Assembly: GCF_009646115.1 (NCBI RefSeq)
Contig: NZ_CP045720.1
Span: 2,542,001 to 2,606,000 of the forward strand
Direction of reading: 5' to 3'
DNA: 64,000 bases
Source of the DNA: Pantoea eucalypti
GTDB lineage: Bacteria; Pseudomonadota; Gammaproteobacteria; Enterobacterales; Enterobacteriaceae
The notes under the pieces were generated by a model. It was not told the origin of the DNA. It did no database searches and saw only the letters and a program-made list of their open reading frames with translations. Below, piece after piece: positions 14,913 to 26,881 of this stretch. The number at the start of each line of letters is the position of its first letter. Positions within the stretch are counted from its first letter, which is position 1. The position numbers were made by a program, and so were the translations under genes.

Positions 14913-16163
14913 TTACATATTTTCGATGATCGCGTCACCAAACTCTGAACATTTCAGCAGTTTAGCGCCATCCATCAGGCGTTCGAAATCGTAAGTCACG
15001 GTCTTGTTAGCAATAGCGCCTTCAACACCTTTAACAATCAGGTCGGCCGCTTCGAACCACTCCATGTGACGCAGCATCATTTCCGCTGACAGAATGACTG
15101 AACCTGGGTTCACTTTATCCTGACCAGCATACTTAGGTGCTGTACCGTGGGTTGCTTCGAACAGTGCACATTCGTCACCGATGTTCGCGCCTGGGGCGAT
15201 ACCGATACCGCCAACCTGCGCCGCCAGGGCGTCAGAGATGTAGTCACCGTTCAGGTTCATACAGGCGATAACATCATATTCTGCCGGACGCAGCAGGATC
15301 TGTTGCAGGAACGCATCAGCAATCACATCTTTAACGATGATCTCTTTGCCGGTGTTCGGGTTCTTAAACTTCATCCACGGGCCGCCGTCGATCAGTTCGC
15401 CGCCGAACTCTTCTTTCACTAACTGGTATCCCCAGTCTTTGAAAGAGCCTTCGGTGAACTTCATGATGTTGCCTTTGTGAACCAGGGTCAGTGAATCACG
15501 ATCGTTGGTGATGGTGTATTCTACTGCCGCGCGTACCAGACGTTTGGTACCCGCTTCTGAACACGGCTTAACGCCGATACCGCACTGCTCAGGGAAGCGA
15601 ATTTTCTTCACGCCCATCTCTTCGCGCAGGAACTTGATCACTTTGTCCGCTTCGGCAGAGCCCGCTTTCCACTCGATACCCGCATAGATATCTTCGGAGT
15701 TTTCACGGAAGATCACCATGTCGGTCTCTTCAGGGCGTTTAACCGGGCTTGGCGTGCCTTTGTAGTAACGTACAGGACGCAGGCAGACGTAGAGGTCAAG
15801 CTCCTGACGCAGTGCCACGTTCAGTGAACGAATACCGCCGCCGACCGGGGTGGTCAGTGGGCCTTTGATGGCCACGCGATATTCTTTGATTAAGTCGAGC
15901 GTTTCCTGTGGCAGCCAGACGTCCTGGCCGTAGAGTTCAACTGACTTCTCACCGGTGTAAATCTCCATCCAGGAGATTTTACGCTCGCCGTTGTAGGCTT
16001 TCTTCACCGCCGCGTCGACCACTTTCAGCATGACCGGGGAAACATCAACACCGATACCGTCACCCTCAATGTAAGGAATGACTGGATTGTTTGGCACGGT
16101 AAGCTTGCCCTGATTCAGGGTGATTTTCTGACCTTCCGCCGGAACAACTACTTTGCTTTCCAT
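14913..16163 (-). CDS. icd: Isocitrate dehydrogenase (NADP)
   Basis: The 416-residue enzyme converts isocitrate to 2-oxoglutarate in the TCA cycle with NADP. The sequence aligns along its whole length with E. coli Icd, including the phosphorylatable serine loop (around [13 protein letters not shown], where AceK would act), the metal-binding aspartates in [14 protein letters not shown] and the NADP-site [10 protein letters not shown] segment. The C-terminus is complete although the prophage sits against it, meaning the phage sequence restores the reading frame as with e14 and phage 21. Confidence 0.98.
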   Translation of the reverse strand: MESKVVVPAEGQKITLNQGKLTVPNNPVIPYIEGDGIGVDVSPVMLKVVDAAVKKAYNGERKISWMEIYTGEKSVELYGQDVWLPQETLDLIKEYRVAIKGPLTTPVGGGIRSLNVALRQELDLYVCLRPVRYYKGTPSPVKRPEETDMVIFRENSEDIYAGIEWKAGSAEADKVIKFLREEMGVKKIRFPEQCGIGVKPCSEAGTKRLVRAAVEYTITNDRDSLTLVHKGNIMKFTEGSFKDWGYQLVKEEFGGELIDGGPWMKFKNPNTGKEIIVKDVIADAFLQQILLRPAEYDVIACMNLNGDYISDALAAQVGGIGIAPGANIGDECALFEATHGTAPKYAGQDKVNPGSVILSAEMMLRHMEWFEAADLIVKGVEGAIANKTVTYDFERLMDGAKLLKCSEFGDAIIENM

Positions 16164-16288
16164 TAACCTCTCCTGGGCGTTTGTTAATGATTTGTAAGAT
16201 GCGCGTCAATACTACTTGAATATTTCGGCCACGCCAATCACCGCAATTTCACGTTATAATGCGCCGATTGTCTCTGACTGCAAAGCCC

Positions 16289-16930
16289 ATGCGAAAAACA
16301 ACTCAACGAATTCACCAGGATAAACGATTCAGCCGCCCGACGCGTGATGCGCGACGCCCCCCTGCTCGCCCTGCGATGCCGCGCCGTGTGATTTTGTTTA
16401 ACAAACCGTTCGACGTGCTGCCACAATTCACCGATGAAGCAGGTCGCCGCACCCTGAAAGATTTTGTCAGCGTCGCAGAAGTCTATGCCGCAGGCCGCCT
16501 CGATCGCGACAGTGAAGGTTTGATGGTGCTGACCAACGACGGCGCGCTGCAGGCCGCGCTGACGCAGCCCGGTAAACGGACCGGCAAGGTCTATTATGTG
16601 CAGGTAGAAGGCGAGCCACAGGAGGCGGATCTGCAGCCGCTGCGGGATGGGGTTAATCTTAAAGATGGCATGACCCTGCCCGCTGGCATAGAGAAAGTGC
16701 CTGAGCCTCAGTGGCTTTGGCCACGTCAGCCGCCGATCCGCGAACGTAAAAATATCCCGACGCAGTGGCTGAAAGTCACACTGTATGAAGGCCGTAATCG
16801 TCAGGTACGCCGGATGACAGCCCATATTGGTTTCCCCACCTTACGGTTAATTCGCTACGCGATGGGACAGTATTCACTCGACGATCTGGCTCCCGGTGCA
16901 TGGCGCGAACTCAGCAATATTGCACCTTGA
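16289..16930 (+). CDS. rluE: 23S rRNA pseudouridine(2457) synthase RluE
   Basis: Isomerises U2457 in the peptidyl-transferase region of 23S rRNA. The [10 protein letters not shown] motif with the catalytic Asp, followed by [12 protein letters not shown] and the [13 protein letters not shown] block, identifies the RsuA/RluE branch without an S4 domain. It is divergent from icd. An in-frame ATG at 16259 would add ten residues, but it overlaps a TATAAT (16255-16260) that looks like the gene's -10, so I prefer the ATG at 16289. No strong ribosome-binding site decides between them. Confidence 0.9.
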   Translation: MRKTTQRIHQDKRFSRPTRDARRPPARPAMPRRVILFNKPFDVLPQFTDEAGRRTLKDFVSVAEVYAAGRLDRDSEGLMVLTNDGALQAALTQPGKRTGKVYYVQVEGEPQEADLQPLRDGVNLKDGMTLPAGIEKVPEPQWLWPRQPPIRERKNIPTQWLKVTLYEGRNRQVRRMTAHIGFPTLRLIRYAMGQYSLDDLAPGAWRELSNIAP

Positions 16931-16974
16931 GCTTCTATCTTTTATAACCTCAGGTTAACAATTGCGGAGAAGAG

Positions 16975-17448
16975 ATGTTTAAACCTCATGTTACTGTCGC
17001 CTGTCTGGTTCAGGCTGAAGGTGAACTGCTGGTGGTAGAAGAGACGATTAACGGTCGTGCCACCTGGAACCAGCCAGCCGGACATCTCGAAGCGGATGAA
17101 ACGCTGCTGGAAGCTGCCGAACGTGAACTCTATGAAGAGACCGGCATCGCCGCTTCGATGCACTATTTCATCGGAATAAACCAGTGGATCGCGCCCGACA
17201 GTACGCCTTTTGTGCGTTTTTTATTTGGCGTCGATCTGGCGGAGAAAGCACCAACCCAGCCGCAGGACAGCGACATCGATTGTTGCTGGTGGCTGCCGCC
17301 AGCGCAGATTCTCACTGCCTCCAACCTGCGTTCGCCGCTGGTTGCGGAAAGCGTACGGCTGTGGCAACAGGGCACGCGCTACCCGCTACATCTTGTCAGC
17401 CCGTTCCAGTGGCCGTTTCACGAGGGTGCGCGCCTGCCTTCTGCATGA
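16975..17448 (+). CDS. nudJ: Nudix phosphatase NudJ
   Basis: A 157-residue Nudix hydrolase. The Nudix box runs from Gly36 to Ile58 with the pattern Gx5Ex7RELxEETGI. The E. coli homologue hydrolyses thiamine pyrimidine pyrophosphate and nucleoside di- and triphosphates. It lies between rluE and mnmA, 42 bases before mnmA, as in E. coli, so it is probably expressed with mnmA. Confidence 0.93.
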   Translation: MFKPHVTVACLVQAEGELLVVEETINGRATWNQPAGHLEADETLLEAAERELYEETGIAASMHYFIGINQWIAPDSTPFVRFLFGVDLAEKAPTQPQDSDIDCCWWLPPAQILTASNLRSPLVAESVRLWQQGTRYPLHLVSPFQWPFHEGARLPSA

Positions 17449-17490
17449 TAGAATGCGCCGCCTGTTTTTTTATCGTAATGCGAGCGTGTC

Positions 17491-18603
17491 ATGTCTGACA
17501 ACAGCCAGAAAAAAGTGATCGTCGGTATGTCCGGCGGCGTCGATTCTTCCGTTTCCGCCTGGTTACTGCAGCAGCAGGGTTACCAGGTTGAAGGCCTGTT
17601 CATGAAGAACTGGGAGGAGGACGATGGCGAGGAGTATTGTACCGCCGCGGACGATCTGGCGGATGCGCAAGCGGTCTGCGACAAGCTGGGTATGAAGCTG
17701 CACAAAGTTAACTTTGCGGCTGAATACTGGGATAACGTCTTTGAGCATTTCCTCGAAGAGTACAAAGCGGGCCGCACGCCTAACCCCGATATTCTCTGCA
17801 ACAAAGAGATCAAATTCAAAGCGTTCCTGGAGTTCGCCGCAGAGGACCTGGGCGCAGATTTCATCGCCACAGGTCACTACGTGCGCCGCCATGACGTGGA
17901 CGGCCAGAGCCAGCTGTTACGCGGTCTGGATGGCAACAAAGACCAGAGCTATTTCCTCTATACGCTGAGCCACCAGCAGATCGCCCAGAGTCTGTTCCCG
18001 GTCGGCGAGCTGGAAAAACCGGAAGTGCGCCGCATTGCCGAACAGCTGGACCTGATCACCGCGAAGAAGAAAGATTCGACCGGCATCTGCTTTATCGGCG
18101 AACGCAAATTCCGCGACTTCCTGGCGCGCTATCTCCCCGCTCAGCCTGGCGAGATTGAAACCACGGAAGGCCAGATTGTCGGTGAACATCAGGGGCTGAT
18201 GTACCATACTCTGGGACAGCGTAAAGGCCTGGGGATTGGCGGCCTGAAAGAGAGCAAAGATGATCCCTGGTATGTTGTCGACAAAGATGTGGCACGTAAC
18301 CGCCTGATTGTCGCCCAGGGCGGCGATCATCCGCGGCTGATGTCCGTAGGCCTGATTGCACAGCAGCTGCACTGGGTTGATCGCCAGCCGATTACAGCCC
18401 CGCTTCGCTGCACTGTGAAAACCCGCTATCGTCAGACCGATATTCCCTGTGAGATTATTCCACACGGCGACGATCGCATTGAAGTGCGTTTCGATGAACC
18501 CGTCGCTGCGGTCACGCCGGGTCAGTCTGCGGTGTTTTACCTTGGTGACGTTTGCCTCGGTGGCGGTATTATCGAACAGCGCCTGCCGTTAGTGGCGGAG
18601 TAA
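17491..18603 (+). CDS. mnmA: tRNA-specific 2-thiouridylase MnmA
   Basis: Thiolates U34 of Glu, Gln and Lys tRNAs using sulfur relayed from the Tus proteins. The ATP pyrophosphatase PP-loop (GMSGGVDSS, 12-20) and the two catalytic cysteines in the NPDILCN and STGICFIG segments are present. Length 370 residues matches the family. It is followed by hflD after 42 bases, as in E. coli. Confidence 0.97.
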   Translation: MSDNSQKKVIVGMSGGVDSSVSAWLLQQQGYQVEGLFMKNWEEDDGEEYCTAADDLADAQAVCDKLGMKLHKVNFAAEYWDNVFEHFLEEYKAGRTPNPDILCNKEIKFKAFLEFAAEDLGADFIATGHYVRRHDVDGQSQLLRGLDGNKDQSYFLYTLSHQQIAQSLFPVGELEKPEVRRIAEQLDLITAKKKDSTGICFIGERKFRDFLARYLPAQPGEIETTEGQIVGEHQGLMYHTLGQRKGLGIGGLKESKDDPWYVVDKDVARNRLIVAQGGDHPRLMSVGLIAQQLHWVDRQPITAPLRCTVKTRYRQTDIPCEIIPHGDDRIEVRFDEPVAAVTPGQSAVFYLGDVCLGGGIIEQRLPLVAE

Positions 18604-18645
18604 GCGGGAACAGCCCGCGTTGATGACGCGTAAACAGGAGTAACC

Positions 18646-20701
<2,056 letters not shown>

Positions 20702-20708
20702 TACCCGC

Positions 20709-20734
20709 CGCAGACCGGCCCCGTCCGGTCTGCG
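20709..20734 (+). terminator. Hairpin between purB and phoP
   Basis: A 10-base-pair stem (CGCAGACCGG / CCGGTCTGCG) with a six-base loop. The following T-content is modest (TTAACATCTTGTTT), so some readthrough into phoP is likely. Confidence 0.6.
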
Positions 20735-20767
20735 TTAACATCTTGTTTAATACATTTCGCGTATACT
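20733..20767 (+). promoter_or_regulatory. PhoP box and -10 of the phoPQ promoter
   Basis: Two PhoP half-sites separated by five bases, CGTTAA (20733-20738) and TGTTTA (20744-20749), approximate the (T/G)GTTTA-N5-(T/G)GTTTA consensus. A TATACT -10 begins 12 bases after the box (20762-20767), the spacing of PhoP-activated promoters. This supports autoregulation of phoPQ in low Mg2+ or acid. Confidence 0.6.
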
Positions 20768-20805
20768 TTCTGCAGGTTGACTCAAACAGAGTGTAAGGAA
20801 TTTCT

Positions 20806-21474
20806 ATGCGTGTTCTGGTTGTTGAAGACAATGCCCTGCTGCGCCATCATCTCGCCGTCCAGTTACGTGACATGGGCCATCAGGTCGATGCCGCCGAAGA
20901 CGCCAAAGAAGCCGACTATTTTCTTCGCGAACATCTGCCCGATATCGCACTGGTCGATCTCGGCCTGCCGGATGAAGATGGCATGTCGCTGATTCGCCGC
21001 TGGCGCAGTGATGCCGTGCGTCAGCCGATTCTGGTGCTAACCGCCCGCGAAGGCTGGCAGGCGAAAGTGGAAGCGCTGGAAGCCGGAGCGGATGACTACG
21101 TCACCAAGCCGTTTCACATTGAAGAGGTCGCGGCACGTCTGCAGGCGCTGATGCGCCGTAACAGTGGGCATGCGTCGCAGATCATCGATATGGCACCGTT
21201 TCAGGTGGATCTCTCGCGCCGTGAACTCACGGTCAATGAAGAGCCGGTGAAGCTTACCGCCTTTGAATACACCATTGTCGAGACGCTGATCCGTAACGCG
21301 GGCAAAGTGGTCAGTAAAGACTCGCTGATGCTGCAGCTTTATCCTGACGCTGAACTGCGTGAAAGCCACACCATCGATGTTCTGATGGGGCGTCTGCGCA
21401 AAAAAATTCTGGCGTTGCACCCAACCGACGTCATCGCCACTGTCCGTGGCCAGGGTTACCGCTTTGATCTCTGA
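20806..21474 (+). CDS. phoP: Response regulator PhoP
   Basis: OmpR-type regulator of 222 residues: receiver domain (1-120) with phospho-acceptor Asp51 (ALVDLGLP) and Lys in VTKPFH, and winged-helix DNA-binding domain (about 128-222). It controls Mg2+ transport, lipid A modification and resistance to antimicrobial peptides. The sensor gene follows two bases after the stop. Confidence 0.98.
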   Translation: MRVLVVEDNALLRHHLAVQLRDMGHQVDAAEDAKEADYFLREHLPDIALVDLGLPDEDGMSLIRRWRSDAVRQPILVLTAREGWQAKVEALEAGADDYVTKPFHIEEVAARLQALMRRNSGHASQIIDMAPFQVDLSRRELTVNEEPVKLTAFEYTIVETLIRNAGKVVSKDSLMLQLYPDAELRESHTIDVLMGRLRKKILALHPTDVIATVRGQGYRFDL

Positions 21475-21476
21475 CC

Positions 21477-22937
21477 ATGTCCTGGTTTAACCGTTATCGC
21501 CCTATCTCGCTGCGCGCCCGCTTTCTGCTGGCGTCTGCAGCAATAGTTCTCTTCCTCTCGCTCTCTTACGGCATGGTCGCCGTGATTGGCTATGTGGTGA
21601 GTTTCGATAAAAACACCTACCGCGTCATGCGCGGCGAGAGCAATCTGTTCTTTACGCTGGCGCAATGGCATGACAACACGCTCACCATCGCCCAGCCGGA
21701 ACGGATGACACTCAATTTCCCGACACTGGTGTTCATTTACGATGAGCACGGTAAGCTGCTGTGGCAGCAACGCGATGTGCCTGAGATCCGCAAAAAAATC
21801 CGTCGTGAATGGCTGCTGAAGCCCGACTTTTACGAGATTGATACCAGCAACCGCACCAGCATGGTGGCGATGGGCAATAACGTGAATGCTAAGCAGCGGC
21901 TCAACGACTGGGACACGGACAGCAACGACACCTTTACCCACTCAGTTGCCGTTAACCGTTACGATGCCACCACCAATCTCCCTGCGCTCACCATCGTGGT
22001 CGTCGATTCGATCCCGCAGGAGCTGCAGCATTCTGATGTGGTCTGGTCATGGTTCAGCTATGTGCTGGCGGCCAACCTGATACTGATTATTCCGCTGTTG
22101 TGGCTGGCGGCGCACTGGAGTCTGCGACCGATTGGCGCGCTGACACAGCAGGTGCGTGAACTGGAGACCAGTCAGCGCGAGAATCTGGCGGATAATCCAC
22201 CGCAGGAGCTGCGCAGTCTGGTGCGCAACCTCAATCTGTTACTGACGAATGAGCGGCAGCGTTATACCCGCTATCGCACCACGCTTTCGGATCTGACCCA
22301 CAGCCTGAAAACCCCGCTGGCCGTCTTACAGAGCACCCTGCGGTCGCTGCGAAACGGCAAAGAGCTGACAATAGAGCAGGCTGAGCCGGTCATGCTGGAG
22401 CAGATCAGCCGTATCTCGCAGCAGGTCGGATATTATCTGCATCGCGCCAGTATGCAGGCCGACCACAACCCCTTGCAGCGCGACATCCATTCCGTGTCCG
22501 GTTTGCTCGACAGCCTCTGTTCGGCGCTGAATAAAGTCTATCAGCGCAAGGGTGTGGCGATTTCGCTGGATATATCCCCGGAGCTGACCTTTGTGGGCGA
22601 CCAGAATGATTTTATGGAAGTGCTGGGCAACGTGCTGGATAACGCCTGCAAGTACTGCCTGGAGTTTATCGAAGTCAGCGCTTATCAGAGCGAAAATGCA
22701 CTGCATCTCTATATCGACGATGATGGTCCGGGCATTCCTGAAAGCAAGCGTGATTTAGTCTTCGTCCGGGGTCAGCGCGCCGATACCCTGCGTCCCGGTC
22801 AGGGGCTGGGTCTGGCGGTGGTGCGCGACATTCTGGAGCAGTATGAAGGCAACGTGATTGCCTCCAGCAGCGCACTTGGCGGAACACGAATGGAAGTAGT
22901 CTTTCAGCGCCAGGAAGTCGAACATCGCCGCGAGTAG
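21477..22937 (+). CDS. phoQ: Sensor histidine kinase PhoQ
   Basis: A 486-residue inner-membrane kinase with two membrane segments (about 16-38 and 192-215) flanking a periplasmic sensor domain that has acidic patches, a HAMP region, the H-box [14 protein letters not shown] with the phosphorylated His, and the N and G boxes ([28 protein letters not shown]). It senses low divalent cations, acid and antimicrobial peptides and phosphorylates or dephosphorylates PhoP. Confidence 0.98.
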   Translation: MSWFNRYRPISLRARFLLASAAIVLFLSLSYGMVAVIGYVVSFDKNTYRVMRGESNLFFTLAQWHDNTLTIAQPERMTLNFPTLVFIYDEHGKLLWQQRDVPEIRKKIRREWLLKPDFYEIDTSNRTSMVAMGNNVNAKQRLNDWDTDSNDTFTHSVAVNRYDATTNLPALTIVVVDSIPQELQHSDVVWSWFSYVLAANLILIIPLLWLAAHWSLRPIGALTQQVRELETSQRENLADNPPQELRSLVRNLNLLLTNERQRYTRYRTTLSDLTHSLKTPLAVLQSTLRSLRNGKELTIEQAEPVMLEQISRISQQVGYYLHRASMQADHNPLQRDIHSVSGLLDSLCSALNKVYQRKGVAISLDISPELTFVGDQNDFMEVLGNVLDNACKYCLEFIEVSAYQSENALHLYIDDDGPGIPESKRDLVFVRGQRADTLRPGQGLGLAVVRDILEQYEGNVIASSSALGGTRMEVVFQRQEVEHRRE

Positions 22938-22994
22938 AAAACCCTCAGGGCTGTTATACTTGCTGGCATTTACAGCCCTAAGCGGAACCCTTTT

Positions 22995-24122
22995 ATGGAC
23001 TATCAGCTCGATATTAACTGGCCCGATTTTATTCAGCGCTACTGGCAGAAACGCCCGGTAGTGCTGAAGCGTGGTTTTAAAAACTTTGTCGATCCTCTTT
23101 CACCGGATGAACTTGCTGGTCTGGCGATGGAAAACGAGGTGGACAGCCGCCTCGTCAGTCATCAGGATGGCAAATGGCAGGTCAGCCACGGCCCGTTCGA
23201 GAGCTACGATCATCTGGGAGAGAACAACTGGTCGCTGCTGGTCCAGGCGGTCAATCACTGGCATGAGCCTTCTGCCGCGCTGATGCGCCCTTTCCGTTTC
23301 CTGCCTGACTGGCGCATCGATGACCTGATGGTATCTTTTGCCGTGCCTGGCGGCGGTGTCGGCCCGCATTTCGATCAGTATGATGTATTTATCATTCAGG
23401 GTACCGGTCGCCGTCGCTGGCGCGTTGGTGAGAAAGTGCCGATGAAGCAGCACTGCCCGCACCCGGATCTGCTGCAGGTTGAACCGTTCGATGCCATCAT
23501 TGATGAAGAAATGGAGCCGGGCGATATTCTCTACATCCCGCCAGGATTCCCGCACGAAGGTTACTCACTGGAAAACGCCCTGAACTACTCCGTGGGTTTC
23601 CGCGCTCCAAGCGGCCGGGAGTTAATTAGCGGCTTTGCTGATTACGCGCTGGCCAATGAGCTGGGCAGCCTGCGCTTTAGCGATCCGGATGTGCCTTCTC
23701 GCGACTGTCCATCACAGATCCTGCCGCAGGAGATTGAAGGCGTTCGTCAGCTGATGCTGGATGTGGTCAATCAGCCAGAGCATTTTGAGCAGTGGTTTGG
23801 CGAATTTATTTCGCAGTCGCGTCACGAACTCGACGTCGCGCCGCCGGAACCGCCTTATCAGCCTGACGAAATTTATGATGCGCTGCAACAGGGTGATACC
23901 CTGAGTCGGTTAGGTGGCCTGCGTGTTCTGACCCTTGGCGACTCGGTTTATATCAACGGCGAGCGGGTTGAGTGTTCACGCCCCGATGTGATGGCAGTGC
24001 TGGCGAATCACTATCGCATCACACTCGACGATCTGGGTGATGCGCTGGATGATCCCGCCGTACTGGCGCAGATCGCCGGTCTGGTGAATGCCGGTTACTG
24101 GTTCTTTGGCGACGACGAATAA
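22995..24122 (+). CDS. roxA: Ribosomal protein uL16 (L16) 3-hydroxylase RoxA
   Basis: JmjC-type, 2-oxoglutarate/Fe(II)-dependent oxygenase (YcfD) that hydroxylates an arginine of ribosomal protein L16. The iron ligands appear in GVGPHFDQYDVF (His, Asp) and PHEGYSLEN (His). Length 375 residues is as in E. coli, as is the position between phoQ and pepT. A 8-base-pair inverted repeat (22947-22954 / 22972-22979) lies in the short gap after phoQ and encloses a TATACT that may be part of a roxA promoter. Confidence 0.95.
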   Translation: MDYQLDINWPDFIQRYWQKRPVVLKRGFKNFVDPLSPDELAGLAMENEVDSRLVSHQDGKWQVSHGPFESYDHLGENNWSLLVQAVNHWHEPSAALMRPFRFLPDWRIDDLMVSFAVPGGGVGPHFDQYDVFIIQGTGRRRWRVGEKVPMKQHCPHPDLLQVEPFDAIIDEEMEPGDILYIPPGFPHEGYSLENALNYSVGFRAPSGRELISGFADYALANELGSLRFSDPDVPSRDCPSQILPQEIEGVRQLMLDVVNQPEHFEQWFGEFISQSRHELDVAPPEPPYQPDEIYDALQQGDTLSRLGGLRVLTLGDSVYINGERVECSRPDVMAVLANHYRITLDDLGDALDDPAVLAQIAGLVNAGYWFFGDDE

Positions 24123-24157
24123 TCAACACAGCGCTATCGGGCGCTGCTGCTGAATCA

Positions 24158-24190
24158 GGCTCTCTGACCCTTGTGGCAGAGAGCCTTTTT
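24158..24190. terminator. Terminator between roxA and pepT
   Basis: A nine-base-pair stem (GGCTCTCTG / CAGAGAGCC) with a 10-base loop and TTTTT on the plus strand ends roxA; the opposite strand may also serve the convergent pepT. Confidence 0.8.
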
Positions 24191-24192
24191 AT

Positions 24193-25422
24193 TTAACTCT
24201 TCTTCTGCGCTGCCAGCTCTGACAGACGCACAATCACTTCCACCGACTTCGCCATGATATTCAGCGAGGCGAATTCATGCTTGCCGTGATAGTTATAGCC
24301 GCCGGTAAAAATATTCGGGCAAGGCAACCCTTTCCACGACAGTGACGAGCCATCTGTACCACCGCGAATCGGTTTCACCACCGGTTCAATGTCACAGTCA
24401 CGCATCGCCTGTAAAGCCAGGTCGATAATGTGCGGGAACGGCTCGACCTTTTCACGCATGTTGCGATAGCTGTTAGTGATCTCAACCGTGACGGAGCAGT
24501 CCGGGTGCAACGTTTTGTTAATCTCCGCTGCAATCTGCAGCAGCGTCTGTTTACGCTGTTCAAAACTCTCTGTTTCGAAGTCACGAATGATATAGAGCAT
24601 CTCAGCGTGTTCTACACTGCCTTTGATCTGATGCAGATGATAGAAGCCCTCATAGCCGTCGGTATATTGCGGTTTTTCACTGGCCGGAACGGCAGCATGG
24701 AACTGATTTGCCAGCTCCAGCGCATTGACCATCACGCCTTTTGCGGAGCCCGGGTGCACGTTATTACCGACAATTTTGACGGTGGCGGAGGCGGCATTGA
24801 AGTTCTCATACTCGAACTCGCCCAGATCGCTGCCATCAATGGTGTAGGCCCAGTCAGCCGCGAACGCGTCCACATCAAAATGTGAGGTGCCACGACCAAT
24901 CTCTTCATCGGGCGTAAAGGCGACGCGGATCGCACCGTGCGGCGTGTCGCTTTTTGCCAGGTGCGCCATCGCCGTCATGATCTCGGCAATACCCGCTTTA
25001 TCGTCCGCACCCAGCAGGGTTTTGCCATCGGTGGTAACGAGCGTGTGTCCAATCAGCTTGTGCAGCACCGGGAACATCACCGGCGAGAGAATCTCGTTGC
25101 CATTACCCAGGGCAATGTCTCCGCCGCGATAATTTTCGATAATCTGGGGGTTCACATGTTTTGCCGTAAAGTCAGGCGATGTATCCATGTGTGAGATAAA
25201 ACCGATGACCGGCGTCGGCCAGTCGACATTGGCGGGCAGTGTGCCCATGACGCAGCAGTGATCGCTTAGGGTGACATCGACAAAACCCAGCGCCAGCAGC
25301 TCTTCCTGAAGCTGACGCGCCAGCGTCCACTGCCCTTCACTGCTGGGGACCTGACGAGCCTGCGGCTTAGCCTGCGTCTCAACTGCCACATAACTTAAAA
25401 AGCGCTCAAGTAACTGTTCCAT
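24193..25422 (-). CDS. pepT: Peptidase T (tripeptide aminopeptidase)
   Basis: Zinc-dependent cytosolic M20B peptidase of 409 residues that removes N-terminal residues from tripeptides. Metal-binding signatures: [10 protein letters not shown] (His-x-Asp), [16 protein letters not shown] and IDGSDLG, with a late His in NYHGKHEF. In E. coli potABCD is divergent from pepT; here the upstream 480 bases hold no gene and cobB follows. Confidence 0.97.
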   Translation of the reverse strand: MEQLLERFLSYVAVETQAKPQARQVPSSEGQWTLARQLQEELLALGFVDVTLSDHCCVMGTLPANVDWPTPVIGFISHMDTSPDFTAKHVNPQIIENYRGGDIALGNGNEILSPVMFPVLHKLIGHTLVTTDGKTLLGADDKAGIAEIMTAMAHLAKSDTPHGAIRVAFTPDEEIGRGTSHFDVDAFAADWAYTIDGSDLGEFEYENFNAASATVKIVGNNVHPGSAKGVMVNALELANQFHAAVPASEKPQYTDGYEGFYHLHQIKGSVEHAEMLYIIRDFETESFEQRKQTLLQIAAEINKTLHPDCSVTVEITNSYRNMREKVEPFPHIIDLALQAMRDCDIEPVVKPIRGGTDGSSLSWKGLPCPNIFTGGYNYHGKHEFASLNIMAKSVEVIVRLSELAAQKKS

Positions 25423-25901
25423 AGCCCATCCTTTAAAAGTGCCGTCCGATATTATTCACAGACCCGGCGGTTATAACGTTGCGTAAAATCATCTGGAGAC
25501 AGGTTAGCGCTGTCGATAACCTTTGGGAAAGCAATAAGCCCGAAATAAACGCCTTATTACAAGATTGTTGCAGTAAACCTCGCAATGTTAATAACAAAGA
25601 GGCGGTTTGACCCGGCGAGAAAATCACCGCAGCGTGCAGACTCAACACAACGGTTACAGGGTCAGAGGAGAAAAGCGTCCCGTGGCTGGGACAAAAATCC
25701 GGGCGCGTTTTGAATAACGTAAGCGTCGGCCTGTTTACGGGCGCACCTCAGGGATGAGGTGCGTCATCGTGCGGGCCAGGCAGTTATGGATGACGGTTTT
25801 GCGGCTTTCCGATCTGACCGTGTTCCCGGTGCAGGCTGGATCTCACCGCTAATCGGGCCAGATTTTGCCTGTAACCTCGGGTGCGGTTATAGCCGCCCCG
25901 C
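25423..25901. other. Intergenic region between pepT and cobB
   Basis: About 480 bases without a gene I can support. It contains a perfect nine-base-pair hairpin (CGCACCTCA-GGGA-TGAGGTGCG, 25742-25763) with no T-run. The pepT promoter should lie near its left end. In E. coli pepT adjoins potABCD; that operon is not here. Confidence 0.5.
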
Positions 25902-26735
25902 TTACTTATAAAGCCCGCGCAGCAGCTTATGCACAAACTCCGGCACCACTTCGCTCGCCAGACCATAGTGCCGCTCGGCAAATTCGTTGCCCACCTGGCT
26001 CGGTTCCAGATTCAGCTCAACGGTATGCGCGCCCTGGATTTTGGCTTCATGGACAAAACCTGCGGCCGGATAAACGTGGCCTGAAGTGCCGATAGCAATA
26101 AAGTAGTCCGCCTGTTCCAGCGCCTGATAAATCTGCTCCATGCCCAACGGCATTTCGCCAAACCACACCACATGCGGCCGCAGTGCAGAGGGGAACTGGC
26201 AACAGGTGCAGCGATCGTCCGGCGTGATATCACCGGTCCACTCAATCACCTGACCGCTGGTGACACAGCGCACTTTTAACAGCTCACCGTGCATGTGCAG
26301 CACCCGACTGTTTCCGGCTCGCTCATGCAGATTGTCGATGTTTTGCGTGACCAGCAGGAAATTGTCGCCTAATACCTGCTCCAGTTCTGCCAGCGCCAGA
26401 TGAGCGGCATTGGGCTGAATCTCCGCCTCCTGTAACTGCTGGCGGCGCGCATTATAGAAGCGCTGCACCAGCGCAGGATCGCGCCTGAAGCCTTCAGGCG
26501 TTGCAACATCTTCCACGTGGTGCTCTTCCCACAGGCCGTCAGCCGCGCGGAAGGTCCGGATGCCGGACTCCGCTGAAATGCCTGCGCCGGTCAGCACCAC
26601 AACATGCGGCTGAGGATGGGCGGCAAGTTCGGCCTGACGATCGCGCTCAAAAATGCGCTGGCGAAAGCGCTGATGCACTTTTCTCCGGGTTTTCTTCAGG
26701 CGGGCAAGTCGTATGCGGCGACGTGGTGTACGCAT
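25902..26735 (-). CDS. cobB: NAD-dependent protein deacylase CobB (sirtuin)
   Basis: A 277-residue class III sirtuin that deacetylates or desuccinylates proteins such as acetyl-CoA synthetase. Motifs in order: [14 protein letters not shown] (NAD binding), [12 protein letters not shown], catalytic His in HMHGEL, a zinc site of cysteines (RCVTSG and CTCC), and [10 protein letters not shown]. The N-terminal 40 residues are basic, like the longer E. coli CobB isoform. nagK, which adjoins it in E. coli, is missing. Confidence 0.96.
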   Translation of the reverse strand: MRTPRRRIRLARLKKTRRKVHQRFRQRIFERDRQAELAAHPQPHVVVLTGAGISAESGIRTFRAADGLWEEHHVEDVATPEGFRRDPALVQRFYNARRQQLQEAEIQPNAAHLALAELEQVLGDNFLLVTQNIDNLHERAGNSRVLHMHGELLKVRCVTSGQVIEWTGDITPDDRCTCCQFPSALRPHVVWFGEMPLGMEQIYQALEQADYFIAIGTSGHVYPAAGFVHEAKIQGAHTVELNLEPSQVGNEFAERHYGLASEVVPEFVHKLLRGLYK

Positions 26736-26848
26736 AAAATCTCCTGGCGTAGCGGCTGCGGTGAGCCGCTCTAAACAGATTCCGGGTCAACATCACCCGA
26801 TAGTAACGGTTGCTGAGGGCACAACCCAACAGCAAAGGTCTTAAACAG

Positions 26849-26880
26849 ATGCGGCGCGAAAACCTCTCGCGCCGCATTTT
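26849..26880. terminator. Hairpin between cobB start and lolE end
   Basis: An 11-base-pair stem (ATGCGGCGCGA / TCGCGCCGCAT) with a seven-base loop. On the plus strand it is followed by TTTTTTC; on the minus strand it lies right after lolE and probably ends the lolCDE transcript. Confidence 0.65.
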
Positions 26881-26881
26881 T

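Larger units (their letters stand above)
1..14930. mobile_element. Lambdoid prophage integrated at icd (right part only)
   Basis: This stretch holds an integrase beside icd, excisionase, CI/Cro immunity region with paired operators, replication, antitermination and lysis genes, in the usual lambdoid order. Integration at the 3' end of icd is known for phage 21 and e14. The int gene runs into icd and stops about 120 bases from it, so the junction lies around or inside the icd 3' end; I cannot place the core exactly because the partner site is outside the window. Structural genes are not in the window, so whether the prophage is intact is unknown. Confidence 0.93.

Noticed and set aside
14755..14994. 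79-codon frame across the int-icd junction
   Set aside because: It overlaps int, the repeats, the icd terminator and the icd end in antisense; its peptide repeats reflect the DNA repeats.
25433..25648. Minus-strand frame upstream of pepT
   Set aside because: Overlaps the expected pepT promoter, no ribosome-binding site and no similarity.
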